Assembly (NCBI RefSeq): GCF_000006565.2
Contig: NC_031477.1
Coordinates: 3,318,043-3,382,042 of the forward strand
From: Toxoplasma gondii ME49
Lineage: Eukaryota; Apicomplexa; Conoidasida; Eucoccidiorida; Sarcocystidae
Direction: 5' to 3'
DNA: 64,000 bases
Under the pieces are notes generated by a model. That model was not told where the DNA came from. It did not search any database and worked only from the letters and a program-made list of their open reading frames with translations. A program made the position numbers and the translations under genes. Positions within the stretch are counted from its first letter, which is position 1. Every line of letters starts with the position of its first letter. Shown piece by piece: positions 61,901 through 64,000 of this stretch.

Positions 61901-62996
61901 GTCCCCCGTCGTACACGTAACGGAACCATGATTGAGTCCTGAAAGAATAAATGCCTTCGTAGGAAAATATGCCTGCTGCAGTGGTTGGCGACAGTTATGC
62001 AGGACATTAACGCAACAATTTTATAACCCATCATATTCCAAAAACTGTCCGCACCGTACTACCTCAACTTTGACACTCGCGAAATCTGCAATCAGGTATC
62101 CAAAGGAGTGAGAAATACATTCCGTATCAGCTTTGGCTCCGGATCGCGTTTCGCACGAATAGTATGGCATGAAACTAAACGGTCGTATCATTAGTCCGAA
62201 GCGGTTGCTATGAAGACTAAGCAGAGCTGCACTTTTCTGTTCCGCGCAACCGGCGTCCGTTCTCCGGTTGTACTGGACGCCCGGCACTAGCTTTGAGACA
62301 GCCGTAATCACTTTTTCGTGCCACAGCCCACCGCCTTCAGTTGCTGTCACGCTTGTCAAAGCCGTGGTGCGAGTGCTACCTAGATCCGACGCACCCTCCT
62401 AGCACTCTTAGCAGCAGGAACTACCTGGAAATGCCACTCCGTGTCATTCCTTGGTGGCAACCTTTCATTCGTGTGTACGCTCATGCTACAGTCAGCAAGC
62501 GAACTAACGCTCTCAATCCGGGTGCCACAGTGTAACCACTTTGACACCGATACATTTTTCAGCCCCGCGGCACCACGGACCGCCTGCTAATGAACCTCGG
62601 CATTCAGCAGACTTCGGTTACAGAAAACACCTAGAAGTATCGCGGCGAGTGACACCAGGTCGTTCGAAGGAATGTAAACGAGCATCGAGTGCGGCTGCTC
62701 GAAATGTGTGCTTACAGAATTTCCCAGGTCTTTCTCTACGAAATTATCTGCGTTGATTTATGGACACCTAGTGGGTAATCTGCACTTGGCGAGGCAGCTT
62801 GCTGACGCGTCAGAGTACTAAACCCGTCCGTTAGAGTAAAAAAAAAAGGGACATTAACGAACTCGACTCGAAACAGCAATGTTGAGACCCTAATCAATTG
62901 CAGGGTAACGATCAAAAAATGCCATGAGTGCGTTTTAAACGTTGATGTTTTTGCAGCCGTTTCGCAATCATCCTCGAATCCCAAGCAAAATTGCGC
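58915..62996. other. Long interval between Rab11A and GAPDH1
   Basis: About 4.1 kb holding the Rab11A promoter and 5' UTR and the GAPDH 3' UTR. I searched both strands for exon chains, tRNA-like cloverleafs and repeats and found none that I can support. Frames at 59753-60055, 60524-60894 and 62021-62359 lack domains or splice continuity. An unrecognised non-coding RNA or small gene is possible. Confidence 0.5.
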
Positions 62997-63998
<1,002 letters not shown>

Positions 63999-64000
63999 GT

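Overview
The window is nuclear DNA of a cyst-forming coccidian (Apicomplexa, Sarcocystidae; relatives of Toxoplasma, Neospora, Hammondia and Besnoitia). This rests on the gene content: an ATP-type PEPCK, cathepsin C, a transmembrane TSP1 microneme protein, Rab11A, and a GAPDH with the apicomplexan Lys-Gly insertion in the S-loop. It is also supported by intron-rich genes with GT..AG introns of about 80-600 nt and by the (TA)n and CT-rich simple repeats. The gene order 'small HSP - cathepsin C - MIC16-like - PEPCK - SNM1-type nuclease - Rab11A - GAPDH1' matches what I recall of Toxoplasma gondii chromosome IX (the TGME49_2896xx block). Several GAPDH residues seem to differ from T. gondii, so I do not assign a species. 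Exon models were built by hand by requiring splice phase to be kept across every junction.

Layout. 1-11.4 kb, plus strand: a 5'-truncated gene joining a START lipid-transfer domain to an oxysterol-binding-protein (ORP) domain, with a CT minisatellite in one intron. 11.4-14.4 kb: no recognisable gene, many (TA)n tracts. 14.4-19.9 kb, minus: a complete nine-exon membrane-anchored strictosidine-synthase-like/APMAP-like protein. 21.3-21.8 kb, minus: a small coiled-coil protein. 22.4-23.7 kb, minus: a small heat-shock protein (HSP29-like). 24.9-26.5 kb, plus: a ubiquitin-like protein with two C-terminal membrane segments. 28.8-31.0 kb, plus: a predicted myristoylated/palmitoylated protein. 33.3-38.5 kb, minus: cathepsin C (CPC1). 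39.9-44.2 kb, plus: a MIC16-like microneme protein. 44.7-46.0 kb, minus: a zinc-ribbon plus degenerate HIT protein. 47.1-50.3 kb, plus: PEPCK with an N-terminal extension that looks mitochondrial. 51.4-51.8 kb, minus: a tentative secreted protein. 52.3-55.1 kb, plus: an SNM1-family nuclease with a C-terminal PCNA-binding motif. 56.1-58.9 kb, minus: Rab11A. 63.0-63.9 kb, minus: the main exon of GAPDH1, whose first exon lies beyond the window.

The genes do not form one pathway. Themes are lipid transfer and membrane traffic (START-ORP, APMAP-like, Rab11A), central carbon metabolism (PEPCK, GAPDH), secretory-pathway proteins of invasion and proteolysis (MIC16-like, cathepsin C), proteostasis (small HSP, ubiquitin-like membrane protein) and DNA repair (SNM1). 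Several genes are arranged head to head across about 0.5-1.4 kb. I found no CRISPR array, insertion sequence, rRNA or tRNA that I could support. The most unusual items are the START-ORP fusion with a degenerate phosphoinositide motif, the HIT protein lacking its catalytic histidine, the Apple-like modules in the MIC16-like protein and the PIP box on the SNM1 nuclease.
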